64,000 bases of DNA from Diabrotica undecimpunctata (GCF_040954645.1 NC_092808.1:85195389-85259388); one strand, 5' to 3'. Counted from the first letter of the stretch, positions 52,001 through 61,727 are shown. Program-made: numbers and translations. The notes: a model not told the origin generated them from the letters alone.

Positions 52001-55000
52001 AGACGATATACTAGGAGGAGCTGAGACAGTGCAGGAAGCAGAAACAGCCCAAAAGGAATTAATACAACTGTTCAGAAAAGGAGGTTTCACTCTTAGAAAA
52101 TGGTTGAGCAACGAAGAAAAAATAATGGAGAACGTACCGGAGGATATGAGGAACGTAGACTCGAAGGCATTCAAACAAGAAGAAGTACGGAAAACGTTAG
52201 GAATACACTGGTCACCTAAAGAGGATATAATCACATTCAAAATAGGGATAACGACGGCAAAGAAAATAACGAAAAGACACGTACTGTCAGAAGTAGCAAA
52301 ACTATACGACCCACTGGGATGGATAGCACCTGTAGTAATTCAGGCGAAAATGTTCATACAGGAATTATGGGAGCAAAAGACCAGTTGGGATAAAGAATTA
52401 ACTAGCAACCAACAAAGCAGGTGGAATACATACCAGGCGCAATTAGTAAATCTGGAGAAAATAACATTGCCCAGGTGGAACAACTTAAGCAAGATAAACA
52501 GAGTAGAACTGCATGGATTTGCAGATGCGTCTATGAAAGGATATGGAGCGGTAATCTACTCAAGGGTATTAGGCCCAGAAATTAAAACGAATCTAATGAT
52601 AGCAAAATCGAAAGTCGCACCATTGAAAGGGAAAACGACGTTACCGAGGCTCGAGCTGTGTGCCGCGGTACTACTAGCAAATTTAATGAAGAAAACCCTA
52701 CAAGCATTGAACAGGGAAAACATTGAGGTATATGCATGGTCGGACTCAACGATAACCCTGGCTTGGATAAGGGGATCATCAAAAAGGTGGAAAATGTTCG
52801 TCGCCAACAGAGTAGAGGAAATAAGACGCGTTATAGGACCGAAAAATTGGCATAAGGTAGATACAAAGGAAAATCCAGCGGACATCCTCTCACGTGGAAG
52901 TACCGCATCAGAATTATTAGAAGCAGAGCTATGGTGGAAGGGACCAACTTGGCTGACTAGTAACAAAACTTTAACTCAGGAATCAGAAGAAATACCAGAG
53001 ACAAATGAGGAGGAAGTCAAAACGAAAATAACGGTGCACACGACAACGATAAAGGAGGACATATGCGAGAGATTCTCAAATTTAGAAAGAATGAGAAGAG
53101 TACTTTCATATTGTAGGAGATTTGCAGACAAATGCAGAAAAAAGAAGGACAATGGACAAAGTCAGCTTACAGTCCAAGAATTAGAGGAAACGCTATTAAA
53201 GGTGATAAAGCACACACAGCACGCCTACTTCAAACAAGAAATAAATAAGCTGGAGAAGAAACAGCAATTAGACAAGAAAAATAAATTAGCGTCATTGGTA
53301 CCATTTCTGGATAGACAAGGAATTCTAAGAGTCACCGGAAGACTGAGACACACGAATCTAAAGTACGGAGAAAAACATCCGATAATTTTGCCAAAGGATA
53401 GTGCATTAACAAAGTTACTTATAACAGATAGTCACGCAAGAAATCTACATAGCGGATTACAACAAACACTACAGTACATAAAAAGGAAATACTGGATAAT
53501 CAACGGCAGAAGAACCGTGAAAGATCATCTAGCAAAATGTTTAAGGTGCAGGAGGTATAAAAGCCAAGCAGCACAACAATTAATGGGAGATCTACCGAAA
53601 GACAGAGTGAACCCGAGTCATCCCTTTACTAACACAGGGATAGATTATGCCGGGCCAATAAAAATAAGTACCACGAGAGGCAGAGGACAGAGGAGCTATA
53701 AGGGCTACATCTCAGTATTTGTGTGTCTGTCAACGAAGGCAGTACACCTTGAGGTAGTAAGCGATATGTCTACGGATGCATTCATCGCAGCGTTCAAGAG
53801 ATTTACGGCACGCAGAGGACAGTGCAACAACGTATACAGCGATAACGGAACCACATTCGTAGGAACAGCAAATTTGTTGAAAAAAGAAAATCAAAAAATA
53901 GATGACGAGATAAAACAAGGATTACTGGCACTAGGTACTCAGTGGCATGTCATACCTGCATATGCACCACATTTCGGAGGATTATGGGAGAGCGCAGTGC
54001 GAATAATGAAATATCACTTGAAAAGAATCATCGGGGAAACAGTTCTAACATATGAAGAATTGAGTACGGTGCTGGCACAAATAGAAGCATGTATGAACTC
54101 GAGACCATTATGTGGGTCATCAGACGACCCTGAAGGGAAAATAGCCCTGACACCAGCTCACTTCCTTATAGGGAGAGAAATTATATCACCAAATCGGGAA
54201 GAAGAGCCTACGACTTATTTGAAGATGCCGACGAGGTGGAGATTAGTGGAGAAAATAAAAAGAGACTTCTGGAAAATTTGGAAACAGGAATACCTGCACC
54301 AATTACAACAGAGAAATAGATGGCATAAGGCGCACCCTAACATAAAAGAAGAAGAAATAGTTATAATTAAAGAAGAAGATACACCTCCAGGCAGATGGCC
54401 ATTAGCGAGGGTAACAGAAACACACCCTGGAGCGGAGGGATTAACCAGAGTAGTAACAGTGAGAAAGGCAAACGGGAAACTGACTAAAAGACCCATACAT
54501 AAGCTAATACGACTGGAAGAAGAGAAACAGGAAAAGCCGAAAAAGGCAGCAGCACTAAGATGGAAGAAAATACTAGTAGCTATAATGTTTTTAACGATGT
54601 TAAAACCCATAAAGGCAGAACCGTATAAAATATATAATCCGGTACCAGGATTTTTCACAGAAGACCTTGGAGAGGTCGTCATAGACCGGGGAACATTTCG
54701 AATAAAGGTGTTACTCGAAAAAGGAAGAATTCGAACAGAGCACCAACTAATAGGAAATATGATACAAGGCGTACGAGAACTGTGTCATGAGATAAAAATC
54801 GTGAATTGTAAGGATATAATAGAGAAATTGGAGGAAGGACAAAGAAAGGCGGAGTCAGTAAGCGAGGGGCTGACAGTAGAAATAAAAGGAAGGGAAAGAA
54901 GAGGAATATTAGGAACAATATTAACCTCAGTATTTGGAGTCAATGACGAAGCCTACAGTAACATTGAAGCATTAGATAATAACCAAAAGGAGCTAATAAA

Positions 55001-56390
55001 GGAATCACAGCACCAGGCGAAGATAATGTTAGAAACAATAACATCAATCAATCACACAGAGAACAGGATAAACGAGCAAATGAACAAGTTTAACAAAGCA
55101 CTAATCACAGGTCTACAAGAAATATCTAAAGGACTTAACGAAGTAGAAGACAAAGCACAAAAACTAGAAACCGAATATAGCACGTTACGAATACAAACGA
55201 TAGCATTACAAGTTATGGACTTCATAAACGAATATACTCAATTTTACGAGGGAATATTAAACCTTCACTATAACCACGGACACTTCATTGATATAGTGAA
55301 ACCGGGTGAAATAACCAAATTAATAGGGAAAGCAGGGCAGATACTGCCTCAAGGGGTCGAAATACGACGACAACCCATTATAGAAACAGAAGTCAGTCAT
55401 GACGACAGATATATAACAGTCATCGGCTACTTCATAGTGACAGGGAAAAATAAGTACAGCATGCTCAAAGTCACGACCATACCACTTAACGTTGAGGGGT
55501 CGGTGTTGCGCACATTTGTCGCCCCAAGGAATCTACTGGTCGTAGATTATAACACACTGCACTACTTCGAATTGACCACGGAAGATAGAGAAAGGTGCTT
55601 ACTGTTGACAAAGGCGCAGATAGCGTGCTCACCAACGGCTATAAGAAACATGGAAACCCAACCAAACTGCATACTAGAAGAAATTTATGAGCGATCTAAG
55701 AATAGCACATGTCCAGTGGTAGCCAGGACAATACAGACAGCTCAATGGAGTAAGATGGGTACTCCCAACCTCTGGCTAGTTATCACGCCAGTCACGATAC
55801 ACATATCCATTATTTGCGATGGAAATCGGAGCGAAAGAGTACTGGAACGAGTCACATTCCTGAAGCTTTCACCCAAATGTATCGCCCAAACGAAAAATAT
55901 TACATTACTCCCCACTAGCAGTGGGGTGGACAGAGCAGTGACGAGTTACCTGAAGTCGCCAATCACTCCCGTGGCCCAACTGGTGGCGAGGACACCCCGC
56001 AAATTTAACACGCCTCTAAACACCTACCTTGACATACCAGGAGGAGAGCTACGTCATGTGTTACTTGAGGAGGAGAGTCTGGAACAAGAAATGACGCATA
56101 CGCAGTGGCGATCGATTCACGAATCTAATTGGCATTATTTTGTGGCCACCGGGATCATTACTATAATGGTAATAATTGGGATACTCACGTTATGGAAGTA
56201 CCGTCCTGTTGCACGACTATGTCGTTCGGGGAATCCACAAACTCAGACTAACGAACAGGAAGTACCTGTATTAGTTAGTAATCGGCACAACAATGTACGG
56301 TCGACTTCCCAAGTTGACATCCCACTTTCCACATTTTCATCCAATTGCCCTAATTTTAATCTAGAGATAGAGTCGGACATTGATAGCTAG
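49086..56390 (+). CDS. BEL/Pao polyprotein: Gag-Pro-RT-RNase H-IN-Env-like, 2434 codons, intact
   Basis: One uninterrupted frame. Residues 1-190: coiled-coil N-terminus. About 196-345: the Pao Gag domain (DUF1759 type), starting L-P-Q-V-K-I-P. Two zinc fingers: C392-C395-H399-C404 and a CX2CX3HX4H at about 454-467. Protease: D569-Q-G-S, the form usual in Pao. RT: Asp895 (S-A-D-L-E-K-M-F) and Y-V-D-D 971-974. RNase H: Asp1147, Glu1190, Asp1220, Asp1266. Integrase: H-H-C-C finger near 1450-1490, then Asp1520, Asp1586, Glu1635 (spacings 65 and 48). The C-terminal integrase module ends near 1811. An envelope-like region follows in the same frame (separate entry). The first ATG is chosen because it opens the coiled coil, 13 nt after a ttaaaaattat leader. 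All catalytic residues I looked for are present. The protein builds particles, copies the RNA and integrates the cDNA. Confidence 0.96.
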   Translation: MESLYVKQAEIGTEIVKLVSNTKKDSQSRKNQQHIRDRQEKLEEYWAKFLNNHEKLLEGGITKEKYFETKYYDQVFKTYIEGKTLLEEYGRVLKRGKAPKVKEIQIRKQRIEELLRPENEQDLQEDEELQSELREYMEKVNTLMIEAAVNEELDATDIGEVERINHLKRKVREVLKKIRPGMQRPESTQRRDGVTLPQVKIPVYEGRYETWRTFHDLFTKVIHENDQLSNAEKMQYLKTQVRGEANRMIQHLNISEANYEVAWNMLKDRYENPRMILFKLIDRMLLAQEVKESSARALKSLHDTFHESLEAIGGLGTDTEAWSPLIARIIITKWDNETRRLYENHIGDSREIPTYKSTQTFLQRRFQTLELLESEKRQEKQGGSLRKPRTHCVICNGDHGVPNCREFQELNVRDRNRMIKEKGLCTNCLAHKKEKQCYSQYRCRHCGGDHHHMLHYEKGNTSNKRNSNETKREQTQERNGRDSNNRRNEYQADRYRGGNNNPYNAREQNNGRRENTQDTNGPRNSNDQQRGQNSVNCASHKEGEALLATAVVRIKDAKGDSHIMRALIDQGSQCAFITEQAATTLGTTRKPIQATISGIGSSGEKTANWSMKLLIETHYESDFKMEIEALVLPKITRNLPEKDIILPDYNEKNAILADPRYYKVGKIDLLLGVKEYSYILTEGMHRISNGLLSQNTKLGWIVSGIARERENIKAEVCCMISRQEMDVQIKNFWELEEVNQDTSFSVEEQECEELYRQTVKRNEEGRYEVKIPFREDVAKLGESKQQAFARLMQLERKFAKDKQLEANYRQFMEDYENQGHMVIAENQGDGYYLPHHPVRKEDSTTTKIRAVFEASSKSSLAVSLNDIMHTGPKLQQDLTNILLRWRSNKVAYSADLEKMFRQIRMAEEDQKYQKILWRKDTKDHIQEYNLTTVTYGTAAAPFLALRTIQQLQEDEGARFPLASKIVKENMYVDDILGGAETVQEAETAQKELIQLFRKGGFTLRKWLSNEEKIMENVPEDMRNVDSKAFKQEEVRKTLGIHWSPKEDIITFKIGITTAKKITKRHVLSEVAKLYDPLGWIAPVVIQAKMFIQELWEQKTSWDKELTSNQQSRWNTYQAQLVNLEKITLPRWNNLSKINRVELHGFADASMKGYGAVIYSRVLGPEIKTNLMIAKSKVAPLKGKTTLPRLELCAAVLLANLMKKTLQALNRENIEVYAWSDSTITLAWIRGSSKRWKMFVANRVEEIRRVIGPKNWHKVDTKENPADILSRGSTASELLEAELWWKGPTWLTSNKTLTQESEEIPETNEEEVKTKITVHTTTIKEDICERFSNLERMRRVLSYCRRFADKCRKKKDNGQSQLTVQELEETLLKVIKHTQHAYFKQEINKLEKKQQLDKKNKLASLVPFLDRQGILRVTGRLRHTNLKYGEKHPIILPKDSALTKLLITDSHARNLHSGLQQTLQYIKRKYWIINGRRTVKDHLAKCLRCRRYKSQAAQQLMGDLPKDRVNPSHPFTNTGIDYAGPIKISTTRGRGQRSYKGYISVFVCLSTKAVHLEVVSDMSTDAFIAAFKRFTARRGQCNNVYSDNGTTFVGTANLLKKENQKIDDEIKQGLLALGTQWHVIPAYAPHFGGLWESAVRIMKYHLKRIIGETVLTYEELSTVLAQIEACMNSRPLCGSSDDPEGKIALTPAHFLIGREIISPNREEEPTTYLKMPTRWRLVEKIKRDFWKIWKQEYLHQLQQRNRWHKAHPNIKEEEIVIIKEEDTPPGRWPLARVTETHPGAEGLTRVVTVRKANGKLTKRPIHKLIRLEEEKQEKPKKAAALRWKKILVAIMFLTMLKPIKAEPYKIYNPVPGFFTEDLGEVVIDRGTFRIKVLLEKGRIRTEHQLIGNMIQGVRELCHEIKIVNCKDIIEKLEEGQRKAESVSEGLTVEIKGRERRGILGTILTSVFGVNDEAYSNIEALDNNQKELIKESQHQAKIMLETITSINHTENRINEQMNKFNKALITGLQEISKGLNEVEDKAQKLETEYSTLRIQTIALQVMDFINEYTQFYEGILNLHYNHGHFIDIVKPGEITKLIGKAGQILPQGVEIRRQPIIETEVSHDDRYITVIGYFIVTGKNKYSMLKVTTIPLNVEGSVLRTFVAPRNLLVVDYNTLHYFELTTEDRERCLLLTKAQIACSPTAIRNMETQPNCILEEIYERSKNSTCPVVARTIQTAQWSKMGTPNLWLVITPVTIHISIICDGNRSERVLERVTFLKLSPKCIAQTKNITLLPTSSGVDRAVTSYLKSPITPVAQLVARTPRKFNTPLNTYLDIPGGELRHVLLEEESLEQEMTHTQWRSIHESNWHYFVATGIITIMVIIGILTLWKYRPVARLCRSGNPQTQTNEQEVPVLVSNRHNNVRSTSQVDIPLSTFSSNCPNFNLEIESDIDS
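54559..56390 (+). CDS. Env-like (class I, baculovirus-F/errantivirus type) C-terminal part of the BEL polyprotein
   Basis: About residues 1825-2434 of the polyprotein. In order: a hydrophobic stretch at 1827-1840 that could act as an internal signal sequence; a basic furin-like site ending R-E-R-R at 1939; a hydrophobic fusion-peptide-like segment starting G-I-L-G (1940-1951); a long coiled coil (about 1958-2065); a cysteine-rich ectodomain; four N-x-S/T sites (N-H-T, N-S-T, N-R-S, N-I-T); one transmembrane helix at about 2352-2372; and a 60-residue cytoplasmic tail. This is the architecture of the F-type fusion proteins that insect errantiviruses and roo share with baculoviruses. All landmarks are unbroken. 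Whether env is made by proteolysis or from a spliced RNA cannot be told here. Confidence 0.87.
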
Positions 56391-56524
56391 GGTACGGTTG
56401 GAAGATTATTGATTATTCTTAAACTATTTATAATTTATCATGTTTGAATTTTACTATGTTATGTAATACTTATATGTAAACTTTGAGTATTGACACTTGG
56501 GCCAGATTGCCCGATTCCGCAGTA
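56391..56524 (+). other. BEL 3' untranslated stretch before the 3' LTR
   Basis: No strong purine tract stands directly before the LTR. The best purine run, agggtacggttggaaga, lies right behind the stop codon. Confidence 0.5.
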
Positions 56525-56990
56525 TGTCCAATATCAAATCTTCAGAATTCATATCCGAAATTGGACAGTATAATTTTATCACCCAGTAGACCGAATGAAT
56601 CTATTTGTTATTAAATACACACACGTAGTTAATTAGGTTACATACACATTTGGTCAATTATAAATAATAATTTGGACATCAGTAAAAAGTACTGACAAAG
56701 TTAAACAATTTACATAAATTAAATACACATATCACGCTAGGTACGCGAAAAATATTGACCCAAATAGAATTTATATAAAACTAATATCTCTTGACTAGAG
56801 AAGCATTCAATCAATATTCACTCAACGAACATATAGTCTTCAACGATCAACTTCATCAGTCTCTACTCAAAGTAATCCCGGGTCTACACCCATAGTGTAC
56901 GTCTCAACAATAAACTCTGCTACTATTATTTGGTGTTTCCATTACAACAGAACGAACATCTTCACTGAGCCAACGAAGGGAATTTGTTCA
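56525..56990 (+). repeat. BEL 3' LTR, 466 bp
   Basis: Same as 47366-47831 by eye. It is followed by ataga, the right target copy. Confidence 0.96.
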
Positions 56991-58217
56991 ATAGACAATG
57001 TAAAATTTAAACAAACTATCTTCAAAATTGAAATTGTTATGATACTAACTAAATTATATTAACAAAATTTTGTACCTTTCTTTCACTGAATGCCTAAATG
57101 AACTGTTTTCCACTATATATATTCTAATCACCACTGAATGTCTTCGTACTTCGGTTATCCTTGTTTTTGTGAAATTTCTTTTTCCAATTATCAGCTTCTA
57201 CCAATTTAAGATATATTTTTCTTCACCAGCATTTATACACTACCAAGCAAACCAGCAAACACCATTTATATTTATTCTTCTTTTCAATATACCAATATCC
57301 AATTATTATAAGTTGATTTATACTAATCTCCAATCATAATATAATTTTAATTCCTTCCAATGTCCATCCAATATTCTTCTAATATACTTTTATAATCTTC
57401 AATAATTATTTGTGTATAATTATAAATGTGCATTAAATATAGGCATAATTTTTAATCTTCATTTAACTCACTATATTAAACAATTTTACTATTTGTAACT
57501 GATTCACTGACTCCAACTAACTTTCATATTTCTTACTAAACTTTTCTGACTGACTTCTTGAAAATTCTGAACAATTTACTTCACTAACTAAATGTGTCTA
57601 CTAACTTTCATAATGAACTGGCCTGACTTCTGACTAAAAAACTGCCGACTAAAAAACTGCCATCTTGAATCCAAATCACGGGTATTTATATCTTTTTGGA
57701 TATTCTAGAACCATCTGGTAAGAGATCATGTTCCAATTTGTTCTATTAAATACATGTCTGAATTTTCTGGAACAAACCATTTCGCAAACATGACCATCTC
57801 CGGTGATCCAGAGAATTCCATTCTTTTCTATAAATAATTTTGTTGACATTTAGGCTTTTCAGATCAGAATAAACATTTAAATCATTAAATATATATAAAT
57901 TAAACATTTTAAACTAACATTATTATTATAACCCCACTTATATTCGTATTATGATTAATTTCTATCTGTCAATTTACTGTATAGTTGGTTGCCTATGCAC
58001 ATGGCTCACTTAAATATATTTACAACATTAAAATACAACTTTTTACACTTATTATATGCTAATTTATTAAAAATGCCCTCACATAAATATATTTTTATTA
58101 AATTCTCTAGTATTTAACTTATTAAAATAACCAAATACTTGTTATATCTAAAATTATCTGGTATATAACTTATAAATTATTTTCTTTAAACATTTTTATT
58201 TCTCCCATATCATATCA
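56991..58217 (-). repeat. Outer element, 3' LTR: second part after the BEL insertion
   Basis: Matches 61944-63170. The 89-codon frame at 57070-57339 recurs unchanged at 62023-62292 and is LTR sequence, not a gene. Confidence 0.95.
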
Positions 58218-58572
58218 ATACCCCAAAATAATATTTAAAATAAATAATTTACTTATTATTTTTTTAACAATTGAAAATGGAGGCTATCAGAAAATAAAAT
58301 ATAACCTTAATTAAAAATATAATCGATATGGTGTTCTGTTTATTTATAGACAAAATCTAGGAATTATTTCCATTCAAAATAACTTTCATCAATATAAATT
58401 GGTAAGTTTTTTCACTTTATTATATTAGAAAGACATTTTTATAGCAATTATAGTATCAATTTTGTGTCTCACCCCAAATTATGATTTTTAGGGTACAAAT
58501 TAATTTCCATATATACAAAATTCAACAAGTATGATGTCAAATTGATTTAAAATAATGAAATCTACCATCTAT
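58218..58572 (-). other. Outer element, 3' untranslated region with polypurine tract
   Basis: Non-coding, between the truncated RT and the LTR. attttggggtat on the minus strand next to the LTR may be the plus-strand primer. Confidence 0.5.
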
Positions 58573-59406
58573 TTAACAAATCAAGTCTATTGAATAAAAT
58601 GGATATATCAGTAAGCTGTTAGTGTTAAGTTTATAACCTAAATATATCACTACTTTTTGAAAAAATGTACATTTTTCTTGATTTATTTTAAGTCCAACTT
58701 TATCTAATCTGTTTATTATAATTTTTAGGTGTTTCTCATGATCTTCAGCCGTTTTAGAAAAAATTAATATACCATCAATGTAGTGAATTACAAAATGTTC
58801 ATATTGATCCAAAATATCATGAAGACATCTACATAGAGCACTGCAAGATGATTCAAGTCCAAATGGTAGTACTTTGAATTGATATACTACTCCATCTATC
58901 TGAAATCCTGTATACTGTCTACTTTTTCTTTCTAGAGGTATTAACCAAAAACTATGCTGTAAATCGATTTTAGTGAAAAATGACATTCCTGTAATTCTTC
59001 CTAGTATTCCATCTTCTAACATATTATTAATCGTTCTGTTTACTTCTTCTCTGTATTTATATGGTATTGTGTATGATTTTGTTTTAAAATCTTTTTCTTC
59101 TTTAACTTTTATACTATGGATATAATTTTGTGCAATTCTATTTTCTTTATTGACAAGTCCCTTGTGTTGCTGCAATATGGAAATGACTATTGATTTATAT
59201 TCTTCAGGGCAATTTAAAACTTTCATCATATTTTCTTTTTTACAAATAAAATTATTCTTCATTATGTACTCATTATTCCTTGCTTCCAATTTTACGCACT
59301 CCGCCTCGTAGGCATCCATCTGCTTAAAATTTCCATTCCTTAAATATTCACTACAATAATTATTCTTTATATTCTTTTGGGACATTTCCCTATCATCAAA
59401 ATACAT
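58573..59406 (-). pseudogene. Outer element, reverse transcriptase remnant
   Basis: 277 codons, in the same frame as the protease but separated by one stop codon at 59437-59439. The connection domain runs to E-D-G-I-L-G-R-I (137). It then jumps straight to F-F-T-K-I-D-L (Asp148, motif A), so roughly 45 usual residues, including the segment with the conserved K-K-D-G, are missing. F-G-L near 182 and Y-I-D-G at 209-212 follow; the second catalytic Asp of Y-x-D-D is Gly. The frame ends soon after motif E; there is no thumb, RNase H or integrase. The RT cannot work. Confidence 0.85.
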
Positions 59407-59436
59407 TTCTTCTTCATAAACATCATTATTTTCTTT

Positions 59437-59955
59437 TTATAATATCCTATCAACTCTTATTCCTTCTTCCACCTCATCTTTCTGCATAAATTTAATTATT
59501 TGCCCTTCCAAAGTTACCATTTTTTCTTCAAAATCTATCTTTACTTTCTTTTTTTCCAATTCATCATTTCCCATTAATATATCAACACATAAATCCTTGA
59601 CAATAAATCCTTGCATATTAATTTCTTTATTAAGAATATTAATTTTAAAATTGGCTAGTTTATCAATTTCACCCAACTTCTTATTATTTGCACCAATAAT
59701 TTTAATTTTTGGAATCTTTATTATATCTGATAGTTTTAATGTATTAAAAATAAAATTCTCCGAGACTAAAGTACTTTCTGAACCAGTATCTATCATAATT
59801 TTAATCATTTTATTTTTGGCCAAAGCATTTATATAAATTAAATTAATAGATTCAATAATTTTCTCTTCATCTAAAGAAATAAATTCAGAAGGTTTTTCAT
59901 AATAGCAATGGCCTAACTTGTAATTCAGAAAGTTTACTGCACAAAATTTTGATTA
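59437..59955 (-). CDS. Outer element, retropepsin-like protease frame
   Basis: The frame is open from about 59955, overlapping the end of gag by some 20 bases in the -1 phase, and stops at 59437. Counting from the Met at 59823, the active-site motif I-D-T-G-S is at 11-15 (Asp12) and the second hydrophobic-G motif (I-L-M-G-N-D) lies near 83-88. Both are as in Ty3/gypsy aspartic proteases, which cut the Gag and Pol precursors. No damage is visible in the protease itself. Confidence 0.82.
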
Positions 59956-61583
59956 TTAGAATTGTCAGATTGTATCTGACCACTTGGATCTGATGTCCTA
60001 TGTCTTTCCCTACTATGACTTCTACTCACATTTTCCTGCCTTGTACTACTTTGTTCCCTGTCTTCGCAGCTTCTATTCCTTCGAACACAATTTACCTGTC
60101 TGTTATAGTTAGGTCGCTCTGTATTTTTTCTATTGTTAAAATCTTGTCTATTATTATTAGTACTGTTATTAAAATGTTGTCTATTATAATTAGTATTATT
60201 ATTAAAATTTTGTCTATTATAACTAGTATTATTATTAAAGTTCTGTCTATTTGGATTACTGTTATTATTATTAAAATTTTGTAAACTATCACCATACCTA
60301 GTATTATTGTTATATGATTGTCTATATTGTTGATTATCATTTTTATTATATTGAAAGTTATTATTGTTTTTTCTGTTGTTATTATTACTTGTCATATTGC
60401 CTCTTTGTATTCTTTGAATAAAATTAATAAAACTATCTATTGTTTGAATATTTTGTACAGTTACGGTTTGCACAACATCAGCATCAAAATGTCTAGATAC
60501 ATTTAAGACTGTTTCATCCTCTCTAAGTGGTGGTTCTAAATATTTTGCAACTGTTATCAATTTCAATGCATAATCTACCATATTTGATTTTAAATTTTGA
60601 ATATACTTTCCAAAATATAGAATTTCTCTAAACTTGGCTTGCTCTAATTCACCCCAATAATAATTTAAAAATTTATTTTCAAATGTTTGAAAATTATCTA
60701 AATCATTCTCAATACTAGCAAACCAAGTTGCTGCATTGTCATTTAATGTCATTCTAATATAATCTTTAATATCATTAATATTATTCACAAATCTTAATTT
60801 ATGTTTTAAACTATTTATGTATACTCTAGGATGCAAATTTTTTATATTACCAGAGAATTTAATTCCAGTCTCATTTGTTAAATTTAAGTAAGGTCTCCCT
60901 ATGTCTCTCATTTGTGAAATATCATCTATTCTCTGTTCCACATTTCTTATTTGATTACAATTTATTTGGATATTTTGTTGTATATCGTCTAATTTTTCTT
61001 CTGTGTTTCTCCTGTCTTCGTTAATTTTTACTTCTAAGTTACATTTTTGCAACTCTATTTTCTGTTCTATATCTATCTTATTATCTTGAATAATCCTCTT
61101 TACTTCTGTCCTCTCATTGTCTATCCTTTTCTTGTAGTCATTCCGTATACTTTTTATTTCATTTGCTACTTTTTTCTCTGCAGCTTCAAGTTTTTTATCC
61201 ATTTGTTTTACAATTTTATTATTATTATCTTCTATTTTCTTTTCTAATTTTCTATAATTCTCTTCCAATTTCTGTTCCATTTTTTTCATGTCTTCTTTGA
61301 CTTCTTTTGAATTCTCTTCCAATTTTTTTATGTCTTCTTTGATTTCTTGTGAATTCTGTTCCATTTTGTGTTCTATTTTTTTCGTATTCTCTTCCATTGT
61401 CTTGTTCATCTGCATCATTAATGACATCAAAGCTGCCATATTGACATTTTCCTCTCTTTCTGTATTCATTTCTGCAGTATCTTGTGGAGCTTGTACTAAA
61501 CTCTCCTCTTGTATAGGTTGTGTTTCTACTTCCACATCTTCTTCATTCTTTTTGGTTCTTGTACCTTTCTTTCCTTGAGACAT
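59934..61583 (-). CDS. gag: Outer element, Gag (549 codons, intact)
   Basis: Residues 45-235 form a long coiled coil rich in K-K-M-E-Q-K and E-N-x-K-E repeats. About 245-395 is a capsid-type domain with a retrotransposon-gag look (W-F-A-S-I-E-N-D, F-L-N-Y-Y-W-G-E-L-E-Q-A-K-F-R). Residues 398-545 are extremely Asn-rich, with a short Y-N-R-Q-N/H-F-N-N repeat. No CX2CX4HX4C zinc knuckle exists; the Arg/Asn-rich tail may replace it in RNA binding. The start codon is the first in frame after the primer site, 125 nt inside the LTR. It is intact although the RT beside it is broken. Confidence 0.87.
   Translation of the reverse strand: MSQGKKGTRTKKNEEDVEVETQPIQEESLVQAPQDTAEMNTEREENVNMAALMSLMMQMNKTMEENTKKIEHKMEQNSQEIKEDIKKLEENSKEVKEDMKKMEQKLEENYRKLEKKIEDNNNKIVKQMDKKLEAAEKKVANEIKSIRNDYKKRIDNERTEVKRIIQDNKIDIEQKIELQKCNLEVKINEDRRNTEEKLDDIQQNIQINCNQIRNVEQRIDDISQMRDIGRPYLNLTNETGIKFSGNIKNLHPRVYINSLKHKLRFVNNINDIKDYIRMTLNDNAATWFASIENDLDNFQTFENKFLNYYWGELEQAKFREILYFGKYIQNLKSNMVDYALKLITVAKYLEPPLREDETVLNVSRHFDADVVQTVTVQNIQTIDSFINFIQRIQRGNMTSNNNNRKNNNNFQYNKNDNQQYRQSYNNNTRYGDSLQNFNNNNSNPNRQNFNNNTSYNRQNFNNNTNYNRQHFNNSTNNNRQDFNNRKNTERPNYNRQVNCVRRNRSCEDREQSSTRQENVSRSHSRERHRTSDPSGQIQSDNSNNQNFVQ
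59943..59949 (-). promoter_or_regulatory. Candidate -1 ribosomal frameshift site (AAATTTT)
   Basis: Four codons before the gag stop the minus strand reads A-AAT-TTT in gag phase, the X-XXY-YYZ pattern. The -1 frame is open from here into the protease. No downstream pseudoknot was worked out. Confidence 0.55.
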
Positions 61584-61707
61584 TTTGAGACTTTACTTGT
61601 TCAAATATAATTAAAATTAAAATCTATAATTTTTTCTTTCTAATGAAAATTAATTTAATTATATGAGAGCACTTATCTTTCCAAACTAATTCTTTTAAAT
61701 AGAGAGC

Positions 61708-61724
61708 CACCGCGTTGGGTGCCA
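61708..61724 (-). other. Outer element primer-binding site
   Basis: Minus strand tggcacccaacgcggtg, three bases inside the LTR. It is close to a tRNA-Lys(1,2) complement, as I remember it. Confidence 0.65.
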
Positions 61725-61727
61725 AAT

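Larger units (their letters stand above)
47366..56990 (+). mobile_element. Complete BEL/Pao (roo-like) retrotransposon with env-like domain
   Basis: Two 466-bp LTRs (47366-47831, 56525-56990) start tgtccaat and end gaatttgttca. I found no difference between them. The target duplication ataga stands at 47361-47365 and 56991-56995, and the unoccupied site (tctatagacaatg) can be read in the other outer LTR near 61942-61955. Between the LTRs lie a primer site, a 1.25-kb leader with an 18-bp tandem array and an (AT)n run, and one 2434-codon frame. Layout and the in-frame envelope resemble Drosophila roo as I recall it. The intact frame, matching LTRs and clean target duplication mean a very recent, possibly still mobile copy. 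Confidence 0.97.

Noticed and set aside
57070..57339. 89-codon frame identical to 62023-62292
   Set aside because: Also LTR sequence of the outer element, present twice because LTRs are duplicated.
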